The translations under genes and the position numbers were made by a program. Under the pieces are notes generated by a model. That model was not told the DNA's origin and ran no database searches. It saw only the letters and a program-made list of their open reading frames with translations. Shown here piece by piece: positions 30,802 to 40,879 of a DNA stretch of 64,000 bases; positions within the stretch are counted from its first letter, which is position 1; each line of letters starts with the position of its first letter. This DNA is from Heligmosomoides polygyrus polygyrus (taxonomy: Eukaryota; Nematoda; Chromadorea; Rhabditida; Heligmosomidae): the NCBI GenBank assembly GCA_947396885.1, contig OX377204.1:92948728-93012727 (forward strand), written 5' to 3'.

Positions 30802-30858
30802 CTGAAATGTTTTCAATTTTAAGCACATTCACCGACACATGACGTTATACCATGCAAT

Positions 30859-31249
30859 GGTTCAATCCCAAGGCGGGGGAAGGGGGGGGGGGGTGGGGTA
30901 CGGCGCCCTCCGGCCGCAACGCATGCGTGCGCGTCAACATGTTCACCGTCGCGATACGCACAGGGATAGCCGTACAGTGGCTGTGGGTCGATACGTCGAG
31001 CCCGCAGGCGTCCCTGTACGCATCGCCATGGTGAACATGTCGACGCGCACGCATGCGTTGCGGCAAGAGGCAGCCGGAGGTCGTTGGAGGCTTTGCGTGT
31101 TTTTACGTCTAAATTTCCTCTTCATTCCAGGAAGTAGACCGCAATAGTCACAGAAATGGTTTAGATAAGCATGTTATGTTGCAAGTGTTCAACTCCATTT
31201 AGTGTTTGGACTTGAGTATGGAGTGCCCCCCGCGCCTTGGGTTTGAACC
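30859..31249. mobile_element. hAT-like fold-back MITE, copy 2
   Basis: Termini GGTTCAATCCCAAGGCGGGG and CCTTGGGTTTGAACC, flanked by a perfect 8-bp duplication CATGCAAT (30,851-30,858 and 31,250-31,257). The duplicated segment in copy A has the unoccupied site with a single ACAATGCCTA at about 1,458-1,470, which proves insertion after the duplication. The core is a hairpin of GCATGCGTGCGCGTC and its complement. Confidence 0.9.
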
Positions 31250-31402
31250 CATGCAATGCCTAGATAGGAAAGCATTTGTGTTAAAGCGTCATATGCTATA
31301 AACCTTACGCCTTAAAATGCCTTAAAACAGAATCACTACTGGCTCTACCCGAAACTAAAGGAATTACACAAGTCGAGAACAGAGGCTACCGCTTCAGACC
31401 AG

Positions 31403-31568
31403 GAGCTTTATTCATCAGTGACATACAACAGATTAACATAGGAAATTACAGCCGAAATCCCTGAAAGCGCGGCTTATTAAACGATATGGTGAGCGATAAG
31501 CCGCGTTATCGGAGTTTTCCGCTGTGAATTCTCTGTTAAAGTTATGTAAGTGTTGATGAATCCGACCC
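31403..31568. mobile_element. Fold-back MITE (CAG-target family)
   Basis: Flanked by CAG (31,400-31,402 and 31,569-31,571). Right end GTTGATGAATCCGACCC; core GCGATAAGCCGCGTTATC. It matches the relic at 1,580-1,800 in position, so it predates the segmental duplication. Confidence 0.75.
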
Positions 31569-32509
31569 CAGAATGTAAACTGTTTTACGACTTCGTGAGG
31601 GAAAAAAACTTTGGTGGCTTTTGCTACGCTACCATAAAGGCGTACTCTAATGTAGACCTGCTCTCTTGGAATGTTCGCTATAGCGTCAGGAAATACTGCC
31701 TGTATGATAGTTCTAGAACCTATAAATGACCTAGACATGCTGAGGCCTTTGCAGGCTTTGAAAGAGCTTTTACAGAGTGACAAGACCATCCTAAAGCGCC
31801 TACAATTGGCTGGAAAGGTTGATGACGTAAACGTTCATTGTCGTTAACAAAGCGACACATGGTTATGATTAACGGAGTGCTGATACTCAAAGACAGAGCA
31901 ACAGTGTGTCCATTTCTATTTCACCTCACATGTACACAAACACGAAAACTAGAAAGCCCCTAAACTAGAAAACTCAGTTATTAGGTGTCGCTGAAATGTC
32001 GAAAACGGTGAGTGCACGACTTTATGTGTCATCAGAGGATATGAATGATCAACACAATGCGCTGCGTTGGACAAAATTGTCAGCTACACGATTGTTGGAG
32101 GCGTAGGTGTGTTGTAGTGCTCAAATTCTATTCATCGTCTGTGCTGATACAGCAAGAAACAATACATGTTGCACAGATGTCCGACACCCCAGCAAAGTTA
32201 GGGGCTATGCTCCTGGAAGCCTCAGATTCGGCACCGCATATGTCGACAAAGCTCCTAGTGCCGGAAAAAAACAAACGAAAAAAAGAAAAAATGCAAACTG
32301 AGTAAAGAAGTGCTTCTACCAAAGCTCAACGCTACGTCGGACCACAACCTCAAGGTTTGTCTATATATTAGGTCATGTGCCTTATGTATAGAGTATGATG
32401 CTTGCTGCAGTACACCAAGCGGATGACTGTTGGAGATGTTGATAAGAGGTAGAGAGAATGCTGAGGCCTTAGCTCTGCGTGGTGAACAGTGCTAAATGCA
32501 CTCACTCAC

Positions 32510-32711
32510 CTTGTATTCTCGTCCCTTGTGAAGGGTCCACGTATCTTCTCCCTGCTTCACAGGTATATGCTTCACTCCAGAATGCGGTTTTACAGGGCTT
32601 CGAGAGATGACCGCACTGAATTTTGGACACCGGCTGATGTCCGCAAAAGAGAACGCCGCAAGAAAGACGACCCCAAGAGCAGGTAATACCATCGAAGAAG
32701 TGGGCGCAAAC
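32510..32711 (-). CDS. C-type-lectin-like gene copy B, signal-peptide exon
   Basis: The exon starts after acceptor TGTTTTAG at 32,712; the ATG is at 32,690-32,692 and the donor GTGAGT at 32,504-32,509. It encodes 61 residues: a signal peptide MVLPALGVVFLAAFSFA, then DISRCPKFSAVISRSPVK and a tail KQGEDTWTLHKGREYK that runs in phase 0 into the lectin exon at 30,801. The acceptor 19 bases before the ATG could serve either a cis-spliced 5' UTR exon (candidate at 39,330-39,420) or trans-splicing of a leader, as is common in nematodes. Copy A has a long Gly-rich repeat in place of residues about 28-45. Confidence 0.8.
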
Positions 32712-33860
32712 CTAAAACAAGGGTGTTGTATTATCCCGTCATAGTGAACTTTTGCCAGAATTCAAAAATCGCCCCAAACTTTATAAATTCGTAGTGCATC
32801 CATCTTCATAATCTAGAATCATTCAATCTAGATTCAACATCTAAAATCCTTATATTAAGCAAGAATTTATAATAATACGTGGCCATGATTAGACCCAAAG
32901 CTTTGTCATAAAGTTGAATGCCCAGGAAGTTCTGAAAAAAATATGGAAACCAGTCCCCGTCAGCTGTTGGTAACTATAAAACTACACTCATTTGGTCGCA
33001 TTCGTTCGTGCTTTGAATTCCACTCTTCTTAGAACACACTGCGCTAACCCAGCGTATATCCGTGCCGGCGAGGAAGTTCACAGAAAAAAGCTGGAAATGA
33101 GCCTAGCCACGACGGAAACCCTACGAGGAAAACAACAGAGACATCACATGACCACCATCACATTTGTATTGAAATCACTGCGGTACGGTCACGATCCAAG
33201 GAAGTGTCGAAATAAGTGAGCGGAATTGAACAGAATAGGGCACGGCAAGCACTCCCTCATCCGCGATCAACGTATCTTATAACTGGACTTCCGTTCGGAG
33301 ACGCAAGCGGTAGGATGCAAATCCAGTTATAAGGTGCGCATTCGGTGCGCGAGGATTTGAAAACGGGGATTACGAGCGGAGCTGCTGGAGCCTCTTCATG
33401 CTTTTAAAACTATTTTTCGATACTCCAGCGACAGAACCCGCTATTTCCTTGAGGGAACATCAGCTAAGCTCGTTCATATGTATTGTTGTGTGTGTTTATC
33501 CTCAAATAGGAGTGATTTACAATGATTATGAAGTGGCCTCTCCCTTTTAGGATCAAGTGATTCAGCACTAACCCACGATCCGGCACGAGGTCGACCGTGA
33601 CAATGTCGTGAGAGAACTCTGAAGACATTGTCTCAGTGTCGTCCAGTGATTTAGGACGAGTCATCCGCCTGAGTGACAGCTGCGACGCCTTCATAAGATA
33701 CCGAACATGGCAGTCCACACCGCATGAATCGCCTGACATGCACCAACGCTGTGGAATGCCGCATATCATGATCCAGACGCTATCGAGATGACGCGAGTAC
33801 AAGCTTCGATTGAAAATGACAGTGGAAAGAACTTTGAGTTCCTTTCCTCATATTAGGAAG
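32712..33860. other. 5' intron of lectin gene copy B, no gene recognised
   Basis: Starts with about 90 bases homologous to copy A upstream sequence. A minus-strand frame at 33,464-33,802 (112 codons, three cysteines in the first 32 residues) has no recognised domain and no matching frame in copy A. Confidence 0.4.
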
Positions 33861-33865
33861 CCCAG

Positions 33866-34034
33866 GGACCGGATTCATCAATGTTATTGCAATAACTTTA
33901 ACAGAGAATTGTAAGCAAAAGCTCAGATAACGCGGCTTATCAAGCGATATGGTGAGCGATAAGCCGCGTTATCTGAGCTTTTCGCTTACAATTCTCCGTT
34001 AAGGTTACTGCAGTAACTTTGTTGAATTCGGCTC
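33866..34034. mobile_element. Fold-back MITE (CAG-target family), first of adjacent pair
   Basis: Flanked by CAG at 33,863-33,865 and 34,035-34,037. Nearly perfect arms: GCTCAGATAACGCGGCTTATC and its complement meet at a GCGATATGGTGAGC centre. A short secondary inverted repeat TTATTGCAATAAC lies near the left end. Confidence 0.85.
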
Positions 34035-34037
34035 CAG

Positions 34038-34198
34038 AGGCCGGATTCATCAACAATTAACCCGTGGGTATGCGGGTGATAACGGGTAGAGATAAGATAA
34101 GAATCAGGTAGAGATAAGGCAATAGTCAGAGACGCAGGCTTCATTGTGGGTATCTCGACCCCTTATATCCGCGGGTTAGTCGTTGATGAATCCGGCCT
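34038..34198. mobile_element. Fold-back MITE with same termini, second of adjacent pair
   Basis: Termini AGGCCGGATTCATCAAC and GTTGATGAATCCGGCCT, flanked by CAG at 34,035-34,037 (shared with its neighbour) and 34,199-34,201. The interior (AACCCGTGGGTATGCGG ... CCGCGGGTTAG) differs from the other members, so it is a distinct subfamily using the same ends and target. Confidence 0.85.
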
Positions 34199-34309
34199 CA
34201 GGTCTTACCACTTCTCAAAATGCCGACAAACGCATGATTTCGATCGGAGTGCATGTTCGCATCATCACATGAAAACTCGTCCGCAATTATTTTTTATGGT
34301 TTTCAATCC

Positions 34310-34808
34310 ACGGATCTCCCTCGATAGAGAGCCTTCGGGCTCTCTTGTTAAGAGGGATCTCGGGCCGCTTGTCGCAGGGCCACGTGGCGCGTCCCCGGGT
34401 GGTGGATAGGGGAATTAAACGCGAACCAAATGCGACTGTACTGCCCAGAGACGCAGGTGGGATGCAGGGGATGGACTCCTTGCTCCTGCTGTGTCGGGTC
34501 GATGCGTTCCTTGTGCGTGGGAGCGGCATGTTCGTGCACAGTGTGCGTGGATGTGTCCGTGACTGTGCGGATTGTAACTGTGTCGGCTCGGCCAAAAGCT
34601 TGCACTCGGTAGACTGGGAGTACATGTAAGGCGCTTCGAGGCCGCCTTAAGTCTCGCCCCGTCCCTTCGGGCAGTCTGGCTGGCTGCCCGGAGTACCCCG
34701 CCCGCACGACAGAGCCTGACTAGCTACCCGTGTTGTATTCCAGTCAAACACAGCAGCACTAAAGGGCCTCATTCCCCTGACCCCGAAAGAGCCCCCATTT
34801 CTGCAGCG
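34310..34808 (+). mobile_element. RTE-type LINE 5' untranslated region
   Basis: The stretch precedes the long ORF and is GC-rich like the ORF. It begins with a strong hairpin, TCCCTC (34,317-34,322) / AGAGAGCC-TTCG-GGCTCTCT (34,326-34,345) / GAGGGA (34,352-34,357): an 8-bp stem on a UUCG tetraloop stacked on a 6-bp stem. The exact 5' end is not resolved. Confidence 0.55.
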
Positions 34809-37133
34809 ATGGGAAGGACGAGTACGGAGAGGCTGCTAAAATCTCAGGGCCTAACCAGGCTGCGCAAACTGAGAAGGACTAGGATGACGATCTGTACTTA
34901 CAACGCCCGCACGCTTGCGTCCGAAGCATCCGTCGAGGACCTGATGATGCAAGCCAGGAAGATCAAGTACGACGTCATCGGACTGACCGAGACGAGAAGA
35001 CACCACCCCCTACACGCCGCCTACGACTCCGGAGAAGAACTGTTCCTCGGAACATGCGACAGCAGGGGAGTAGGCGGCGTTGGTGTCCTCGTCAACACGC
35101 ACTTGGCCATGAACATCGATTCGTACGAGTCTCTGACTAGCCGAATCGGACGTCTGCGACTGAAGCGATGTGGCTCCGTGCCAGCCTTGACTGTGTTCGT
35201 CGCGTATGCCCCAACATCCGACTACGACGACGAAGACGTCGAGGCCTTCTACGTGGAGCTGGAGAAGTTCTATAAGGAAGATCACACCTTCTACAAGGTG
35301 ATCGTCGGCGACTTCAACGCCAAGATCGGGCCACGAAGGTCGCCGGAAGAACTTCACATCGGAACCCACGGTTTGGAGTGGAACGAGCAAGGTGAAAGGC
35401 TGTCTGAGTTTATCATGTCAACCAAGACCATCCATGGAAACTCGCAGTTCCAGAAGCCTCCCTCCCTACGATGGACCTGGGAATCCCCCGGTGGCCAGTT
35501 CCACAACGAGATCGACCACATCATCTTCAATCGCAAGTATTGCCTGACCGATGTCTCCGTTGTCCCCAAGTTTTACACGGGATCGGACCACCGCCTCCTT
35601 CGCGCGAGGTTCCGCTTTTCGCGTCAAGGAGAGAAGGCCGCGAAGTTCAAGAAGAGGAATCCCAGAACGACCATCAACTGGGATCTCTACACCTCTCCTG
35701 TCGGCCTTTGGGAAGATGCCGTCATGGACAACGTCGACGAGGAATACGATCGCTTCGTGCACCATCTCCACGATAGTGCTAAGGGAGCCGAGAGCTTGAA
35801 GACCACCAAGAGACGCCTGTCTCCGGAAACTCTCGAGCTGATACGCCAGCGTGGAGCAGCACGAGCGTCAGGCAACTACCAACTGACGTCCGAGCTTGCA
35901 AAGCTATGCAGAGCGGCGATAAAGGAAGATCTCAAGGAGAGAAGGGCGGAAGTGTTGGCTGAAGCAGCAGAGGCAGGGCTGAGCATTCGCAATGCCCGCC
36001 GGAACTTCGCCAACTTCAAGACCAAGATGACCGCTCTCCGACGTCCTGACGGAACCACCACCTCTTCCAGAAGGACCATGGAGAAAGTCATCCACGACTT
36101 CTACTCCGATCTCTTCGATAGCCACGTCCACCTGCCCCCATGCCATCTTCCGCAGGATGGATACGTCGTTCCCTCTGTTCTCCCTTCCGAGATCCGACAC
36201 GCCATCTCGTCGGTGAAGAAACGTACAGCACCCGGTTCTGACAGGATCAGAACTGAACACCTGAAGAACCTCCCGCCAGCGCTCATCAACACCTTGGCGC
36301 GGCTCTTCACACGCTACCTGTCCGAATGCAAGGTTCCATCTCAGTGGAAGACCAGCAAGACCGTTTTGCTGTACAAGAAGGGAGACGTGCACGACATTGG
36401 CAACTATCGCCCGATCTGCCTGTTGTCCGTAGTCTACAAGCTGTTCACTCGAGTCATCCTGAATAGGATTAGTAGAACGCTGGACGAAGGACAGCCATGC
36501 GAACAAGCAGGATTTCGGAGAGGATTCAGCACGATCGACCACATACACACCATTACGAAGCTCATCGAAGTGTCGCGAGAGTACAAGCTGCCGCTGTGCC
36601 TTACGTTCATTGACCTGAAGAAGGCATTCGACTCCGTCGAGACTGAAGCGGTCATGGAAGCCCTGCTCACCCAGGGTGTTCCTACTCAGTACATCAGAGT
36701 CCTTCGAGAGCTGTACAGTGGATTCACGACCAAGATCTCACCATTCTACAACGACGTCGTCATTGACGTGAAGAGAGGGGTTCGACAAGGGGATACCATA
36801 TCCCCGAAGCTCTTCAGCGCCACCCTCGAAAACGTCATGCGCGAACTAGAATGGGAAGACATGGGAGTGAAGGTCGACGGCCGGCAACTGCACCATCTTC
36901 GCTTCGCTGACGACATCGTGCTCATAACCCCGAGCATCAGTCAGGCGGAACGAATGCTGGCCGACTTCGATCGTGTATGTGGGAACGTTGGACTGCAGCT
37001 GAATCTTACGAAGACGATGTTCATGAAGAACGGATGGGTTTCTGATGCCCCATTCTCGCTCAACGGAACGAACATCTCCGAATGCTCCAGCTATGTGTAT
37101 CTGGGTCGCGAAGTCAACATGACTCCTCATTGA
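34809..37133 (+). CDS. RTE-type LINE endonuclease/reverse transcriptase, C-terminally truncated
   Basis: A 774-codon uninterrupted ORF. Residues about 27-265 are an apurinic-like endonuclease: [16 protein letters not shown] (E61), VGDFNAKIG (D168), GSDHRLL (D260, H261). Residues about 440-745 are the reverse transcriptase: [61 protein letters not shown] and the catalytic RFADDIVL (F699-D702). All catalytic residues are present. The C-terminal 150 or so residues seen in the copy at 57 kb (after YLGREVN) are missing: the ORF runs into TPH and a stop at a palindrome (37,125-37,147). It could encode a nearly complete enzyme, but 3' ends are needed for target-primed copying, so mobility is doubtful. 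Closest in character to RTE elements of strongylid nematodes. Confidence 0.9.
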   Translation: MGRTSTERLLKSQGLTRLRKLRRTRMTICTYNARTLASEASVEDLMMQARKIKYDVIGLTETRRHHPLHAAYDSGEELFLGTCDSRGVGGVGVLVNTHLAMNIDSYESLTSRIGRLRLKRCGSVPALTVFVAYAPTSDYDDEDVEAFYVELEKFYKEDHTFYKVIVGDFNAKIGPRRSPEELHIGTHGLEWNEQGERLSEFIMSTKTIHGNSQFQKPPSLRWTWESPGGQFHNEIDHIIFNRKYCLTDVSVVPKFYTGSDHRLLRARFRFSRQGEKAAKFKKRNPRTTINWDLYTSPVGLWEDAVMDNVDEEYDRFVHHLHDSAKGAESLKTTKRRLSPETLELIRQRGAARASGNYQLTSELAKLCRAAIKEDLKERRAEVLAEAAEAGLSIRNARRNFANFKTKMTALRRPDGTTTSSRRTMEKVIHDFYSDLFDSHVHLPPCHLPQDGYVVPSVLPSEIRHAISSVKKRTAPGSDRIRTEHLKNLPPALINTLARLFTRYLSECKVPSQWKTSKTVLLYKKGDVHDIGNYRPICLLSVVYKLFTRVILNRISRTLDEGQPCEQAGFRRGFSTIDHIHTITKLIEVSREYKLPLCLTFIDLKKAFDSVETEAVMEALLTQGVPTQYIRVLRELYSGFTTKISPFYNDVVIDVKRGVRQGDTISPKLFSATLENVMRELEWEDMGVKVDGRQLHHLRFADDIVLITPSISQAERMLADFDRVCGNVGLQLNLTKTMFMKNGWVSDAPFSLNGTNISECSSYVYLGREVNMTPH

Positions 37134-37147
37134 AAAATTCAATGAGG
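37125..37147. repeat. Perfect 10-bp palindrome at the RTE break
   Basis: CCTCATTGAA, three bases, TTCAATGAGG. It sits exactly where the RTE ORF loses homology to the family, so it marks the breakpoint and may have formed or caused it. Confidence 0.7.
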
Positions 37148-37941
37148 AATCGGATGTTTCGAGCCGAGATATGCATACATCCCCGGTGTCGCAGCGGTGG
37201 CCGCTCTTGTAGTTTTGCCTCCCGATGTTGATATTATTAGTTTATCAGTGAAATGCCACAACAAGAACGATTCCTAGTTAGTAACCTAAACAAACAACAA
37301 ATGCCCCTCAAGGTCGAGTCGACACGACTCAGAAAGGGCTGGAGGCTGGTACGGCTGGACTCATGCGTCTCATCAAGGGGGACTCTTGGAAAGGAAGAGC
37401 GAGTTGTGCGTCCTGTCGAAAGGGTCATGGTGAGGAAAACGGGACTTGGGATTCCAGTTGAGGGGTTCTCGGGTTAAGGAGCTGGATCCGTGGCGTCCAT
37501 TCGATGGGGCTGTCGGAGTGGAGCGAGTTCGGCGTCCTGTCGACGGGCAGCAGCAGTCGTATTCGGTCCACTTCCGGCCCAAAATTGTTCGAGTCGTTGA
37601 CGAGGTACGGTAGATTGCACGAAACGGTAGACGGCGCCAATTTTGAAGTTGCGTTTGGCGCGACACCCGGGAATCGCTAAAACCACCAGAACCAGGGGCC
37701 GGATTCATCAACTACTTACATAACTTTAAGGCCTATGGCCTTTGTCAGCGATGAGTCGATATAAGAGCCCATCATTAGGCTTCGCTCTTGGTGAGCGACG
37801 ATATGACATAGGCCTATAGCCCTGCGTTGCCATCAACAATAAATAGTTGATAAATGACTCATCGCTTCGCGCGATCGATATGGAAGCTACCATTAGGCTT
37901 CGCTCGGGGTGAGCGGTGATATGACATGCGCCATAGGCCTA

Positions 37942-38150
37942 TATTTATTTATTTATTTATACACTACAAAGAGTGCGCCTCAAAACAATCAAATACGTCA
38001 GAATTCTAGGGCAAGTAAAACGAAAATGGTGAATAAAAGAAAAAACAGTAATGACCAGACTCAGATGAAAATTACCCATGCCCAGAAAATAGGAGGAAAC
38101 CGGTTAAGGATTATTTCACAAATGGTTGCACAGGTGTAATCTGCCGTTTT
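37942..38150 (-). mobile_element. LINE 3' end with TTTA-repeat tail
   Basis: Begins on the plus strand with TATTTATTTATTTATTTATACAC and continues as ordinary sequence, the pattern of minus-strand CR1-like copies ending in (TAAA)n, as at 52,527 and 59,128. Severely 5'-truncated; no ORF left. Confidence 0.45.
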
Positions 38151-38333
38151 AAAAAGCGGCTGCTATCCGTACCAGTTGGCCATGGTACCCAAGATCAAAT
38201 AGTTGTCATAGGTCATTGCTGGAGCTTCGGCACACCGCAGAAAGTAGTGGCCATAGAGAAGCATATATTGCGACCAAAAATCGTTGAGAAGGTGTAGACA
38301 GGCATATGTAACCATGTGATGTATATGAGTGGG

Positions 38334-38461
38334 TTAGGCCTTGTTTAATGTGCAGCGACGCGCGACGCGATGCATGCGTTGTGGCCAAATTGATCGAGCG
38401 ACGCGATTGATCAATTCGCCCACTACACGGCATCTGCGCGCACACTAAACAAGGCCTTAAA
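38334..38461. mobile_element. Palindromic MITE 1 of 3
   Basis: Ends TTAGGCCTTGTTTAATGTGC and its near-complement GCACACTAAACAAGGCCTTA, with a GCGACGCG/CGCGTCGC-rich interior. About 125 bases. Confidence 0.7.
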
Positions 38462-38608
38462 GGCCCCCGCAGACTTCTGCGGCGTTGCCGCGGCCCTATG
38501 CTTAACCATAGGGCAGAGACGCAGAGCCGCCGGCGGCGTCCATGCCCTATCCTTAACCATAGCGGCGAGCGGCGTTGCCGCAGAAGTGTGTGGGGGCCTT
38601 TAAGGCTC
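38458..38608. mobile_element. Palindromic MITE 2 of 3
   Basis: Ends TTAAAGGCCCCCGCAGACTT and AAGTGTGTGGGGGCCTTTAA; inside, two CCCTAT(G/C)CTTAACCATAG blocks are arranged as near-direct repeats. About 150 bases, sharing its left TTAAAGGC with the end of element 1. Confidence 0.7.
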
Positions 38609-38728
38609 GAGCACACTTCGCTGCCTTTGCTGCGGCAGCAATGATAAAGGATATCATCGAGCTGCTGGCTCTGATACGCTTTATCATTGCTGCCGCAGCA
38701 AAGGCAGTGAAGTGTGCTTGAGCCTTTA
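38606..38728. mobile_element. Palindromic MITE 3 of 3
   Basis: Arms of about 48 bases: AAGGCTCGAGCACACTTCGC and CTTTGCTGCGGCAGCAATGA pair with GTGTGCTTGAGCCTT and TCATTGCTGCCGCAGCAAAG. Only three or four mismatches, so it is recent. Confidence 0.8.
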
Positions 38729-38859
38729 GAGAATAGTGATAGAAGTTTGTAGATGAGCGCTGGCTTATCGCTCACTGCGCATGATAAGCAGCGTTGTCTG
38801 TGCATTTCGCTTACAATTCTCCGTTAAAGTTACCTAGCTCGTTCATAATCCGAGCCCAG

Positions 38860-39320
38860 ATCGGAATAGATGCATGGCATAGGAACGTTTCAGAACTGGA
38901 GCACACTTATTCGACGCGCCGCACACCTGGGATACGCCAGCGTCCACGTGAGCATTCGATTGACGCGCATCGGTCTCTTTTGTACGCCTTTGATACTGGC
39001 AGGACGATCGTAGCGCAGTAGACGTGGTGTTGTTTCATGCGATGGATGTCGGGGGTTCGGTTGTGTTGCGTCGCGGGATTTTTGCATTTCAACTGACTGG
39101 TTGGAATATGAGGTGTGGTGGTTGCTTCCGCACAATTTTCTGGTGTTCTGTGCGCCTTTTTCCAGCTGCATGGATGGACCACACCCCGGAGTCTCTTCTC
39201 TAGCTTGAACCCACGAAAGAGACCCCACACGAGCAGCATGGATGGACATTAAAATCTATTCCGATCTGGTTTAGCTGCCATGGATTCACTCAACACCCCT
39301 TTGTGGTTAGTAGCGTAAAC
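38860..39320. other. No gene recognised
   Basis: Contains overlapping minus-strand frames without a recognisable domain. A CATGGATGGAC word is repeated at 39,168 and 39,238. Confidence 0.4.
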
Positions 39321-39329
39321 TTCACTTAC

Positions 39330-39420
39330 GTCAGTTGCATCCTAAACTTTGACAATGAGCAACAGTTCTCCGACGTTCAACTGGCGAGCGAGTGACGAGC
39401 TGAATGAGTATCCTATACTC
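39330..39420 (-). other. Putative non-coding first exon of lectin gene copy B
   Basis: Homologous to 12,754-12,845 in copy A and ending with the same donor GTAAGT (39,324-39,329). It would be spliced over 6.6 kb, including the whole RTE insertion, to the acceptor at 32,712. The reading frames differ between copies, as expected of untranslated sequence. Confidence 0.45.
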
Positions 39421-39428
39421 ATCAACCG

Positions 39429-39437
39429 ATTTATATA
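39429..39437 (-). promoter_or_regulatory. TATA box, lectin gene copy B
   Basis: Minus strand GCTATATAAATCGG; identical core and flanks to 12,853-12,861. The conserved block spans about 39,300-39,560. Confidence 0.5.
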
Positions 39438-39569
39438 GCAGCTGATAAGAACCATCTCCTCGTCTGGTTCTCGCTCACACGAGCTGTTAACATGATTCGC
39501 ACGGTGGTGCTTTTCATTATCCACATCGAGCTATGCAATGTGAAATTCATGACGAAACACTTCTGAAAG

Positions 39570-39984
39570 CTGAAAAGAAGAAGAAGAGGAAGACTTTTTC
39601 TCAACACGTCTTCACAAACAAGAACAGCTCATTTCTTTAATATGCTTTTACAATGAAGTGTTTTAGTTCATATGTAAGCCACTTATGAGGACACGAGCAA
39701 GTAATCTGTTCGGGGTTGCCCAACCACAGGACTTTACAACAACAATTATTTAGTTTAGGAGCTGTCTCTCTGTTGATAAATGCGCAATCCTGGTTGGCTG
39801 TAGTCGATTTGCCGACATAAGAAAACACAATAAATGGTCAACAACAAAGTTCTGATTTTGGGAACGAATGAATGATGAACAAATTTGTTCGCTCATCAAT
39901 TTTTTCGAATAATCGACCAATGAATCGGTCTCATTTTTCGTGTGCTGAAATACTCGAATAGTCGACCAACATGTTTGAATTATT
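39570..39984. other. No gene; ends in a TTCGAAT-rich tract
   Basis: The last 100 bases (39,880-39,980) are a degenerate repeat of TTCGAATA/TCGACCAA words in which the mariner element is embedded. Confidence 0.45.
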
Positions 39985-40867
39985 AGGGCGGGGGAGGGGC
40001 AAAAGTAATGAGACAAATTGAAAAAAATTCTTTATTTCTTTATAACTCAATTACAAATTAACGATGCTGAGGATTGTGTATGCCATTAAGGTCAATGACC
40101 TGCTGCCATCGCTCAGTCAACTTCCTGATCCCATCCTTCCAGAACTGCTTGGGCCTGGTGTTGATCAACTGCTCGATATGGTTGTCAAGGACTGCTTGGG
40201 TTCTTGTGTCCCAGGAATTTCTGTAGGCTCAAGAAGTAGTGGTAGTCGCATGGAGAGATGTCCGGCGAACACGGTGAGGCATGTGAACGTAGCCCAGCTG
40301 GCCAAGCTTATCCGTGGTTACTTGTTCCCGATGGGGTGCGGCGTTGTCGATGAGGAGGACCTTCTTGAAGCGCTGCGATTGAATAAGAGCGAGTCGCCGG
40401 CCCATCTCTTCTGTTTCGTTTACCATGCCCTTGGAGTCCATCGTCGTGCTTTTGGTGAACAGATTCCAGTATACCGGTCCATGGGCGCAGACCCAAAAGC
40501 TCTGAAGGTGCATCCCGCCGAACGAAGGTCGGTAACGGGTCAACAGCCCTCATCCAGACTGGCTGCTTGGCAGGGATAAGGTAGAAGACGTAATTCTCAT
40601 CCTGCGTTAAGATTGAGTCCAGGATGCTCGGGGTTGGGAATCGGGAGATTTGCGCGACACAGGTCGACTCGTCAGGCTGGGGTTTCGGCATGAGGCGGTC
40701 TGCGGTTTTGGCATGCTTCTGGAAAGAGCGGAAGTGGTAACTTCTCAGGTGGGCTTCAGTAAGTAGCATACAAACATACAAATACGATAAGCACGAAACC
40801 GGACTCCAGTCATAAGATATGTGGACACGCCATGGAGAGTCTCATTACTTTTGCCCCCCCCCCCAAT
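39985..40867 (-). pseudogene. Mariner element, internally deleted
   Basis: Terminal inverted repeats GGGGCAAAAGTAATGAGAC (left) and GTCTCATTACTTTTGCCCC (right, within a C run) lie at the two ends next to TA dinucleotides. The minus strand encodes mariner transposase pieces: GPVYWNLFTKSTTMDSKGMV, LLIDNAAPHREQ (second catalytic Asp), LGYVHMP, then in another frame SPCDYHYFLSLQKFLG (third catalytic Asp) and WHTQSSA-like end. At about 880 bp it is some 400 bp short of a full mariner, with the N-terminal DNA-binding part largely missing and several frameshifts. Dead copy. Confidence 0.85.
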
Positions 40868-40879
40868 AGGTTCTCATTA

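Larger units (their letters stand above)
30050..32390. repeat. Segmental duplication, copy B left part
   Basis: Colinear with 660-2,550 (see there). It holds the first lectin exon of gene B, an hAT-like MITE not present in A, and a better-preserved CAG-target MITE. Confidence 0.8.
37696..38856. mobile_element. Fold-back MITE (CAG-target family) containing nested elements
   Basis: The outer ends are GGGCCGGATTCATCAACTAC and TTCATAATCCGAGCC, flanked by CAG at 37,693-37,695 and 38,857-38,859. Instead of about 170 bases it spans 1.16 kb because other elements have entered: a LINE 3' end (37,942-38,150) and three palindromic elements in a row (38,334-38,728). GCTTACAATTCTCCGTTAAAG near the right end is family sequence. 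Confidence 0.7.

Noticed and set aside
33464..33802. 112-codon minus frame as an extra exon of lectin gene B
   Set aside because: No lectin motif, no matching sequence in the paralogous copy and no convincing splice sites at its ends.
34146..36937. Numerous frames antisense to or overlapping the RTE ORF
   Set aside because: Shadows of a GC-rich coding sequence; none has motifs of its own.
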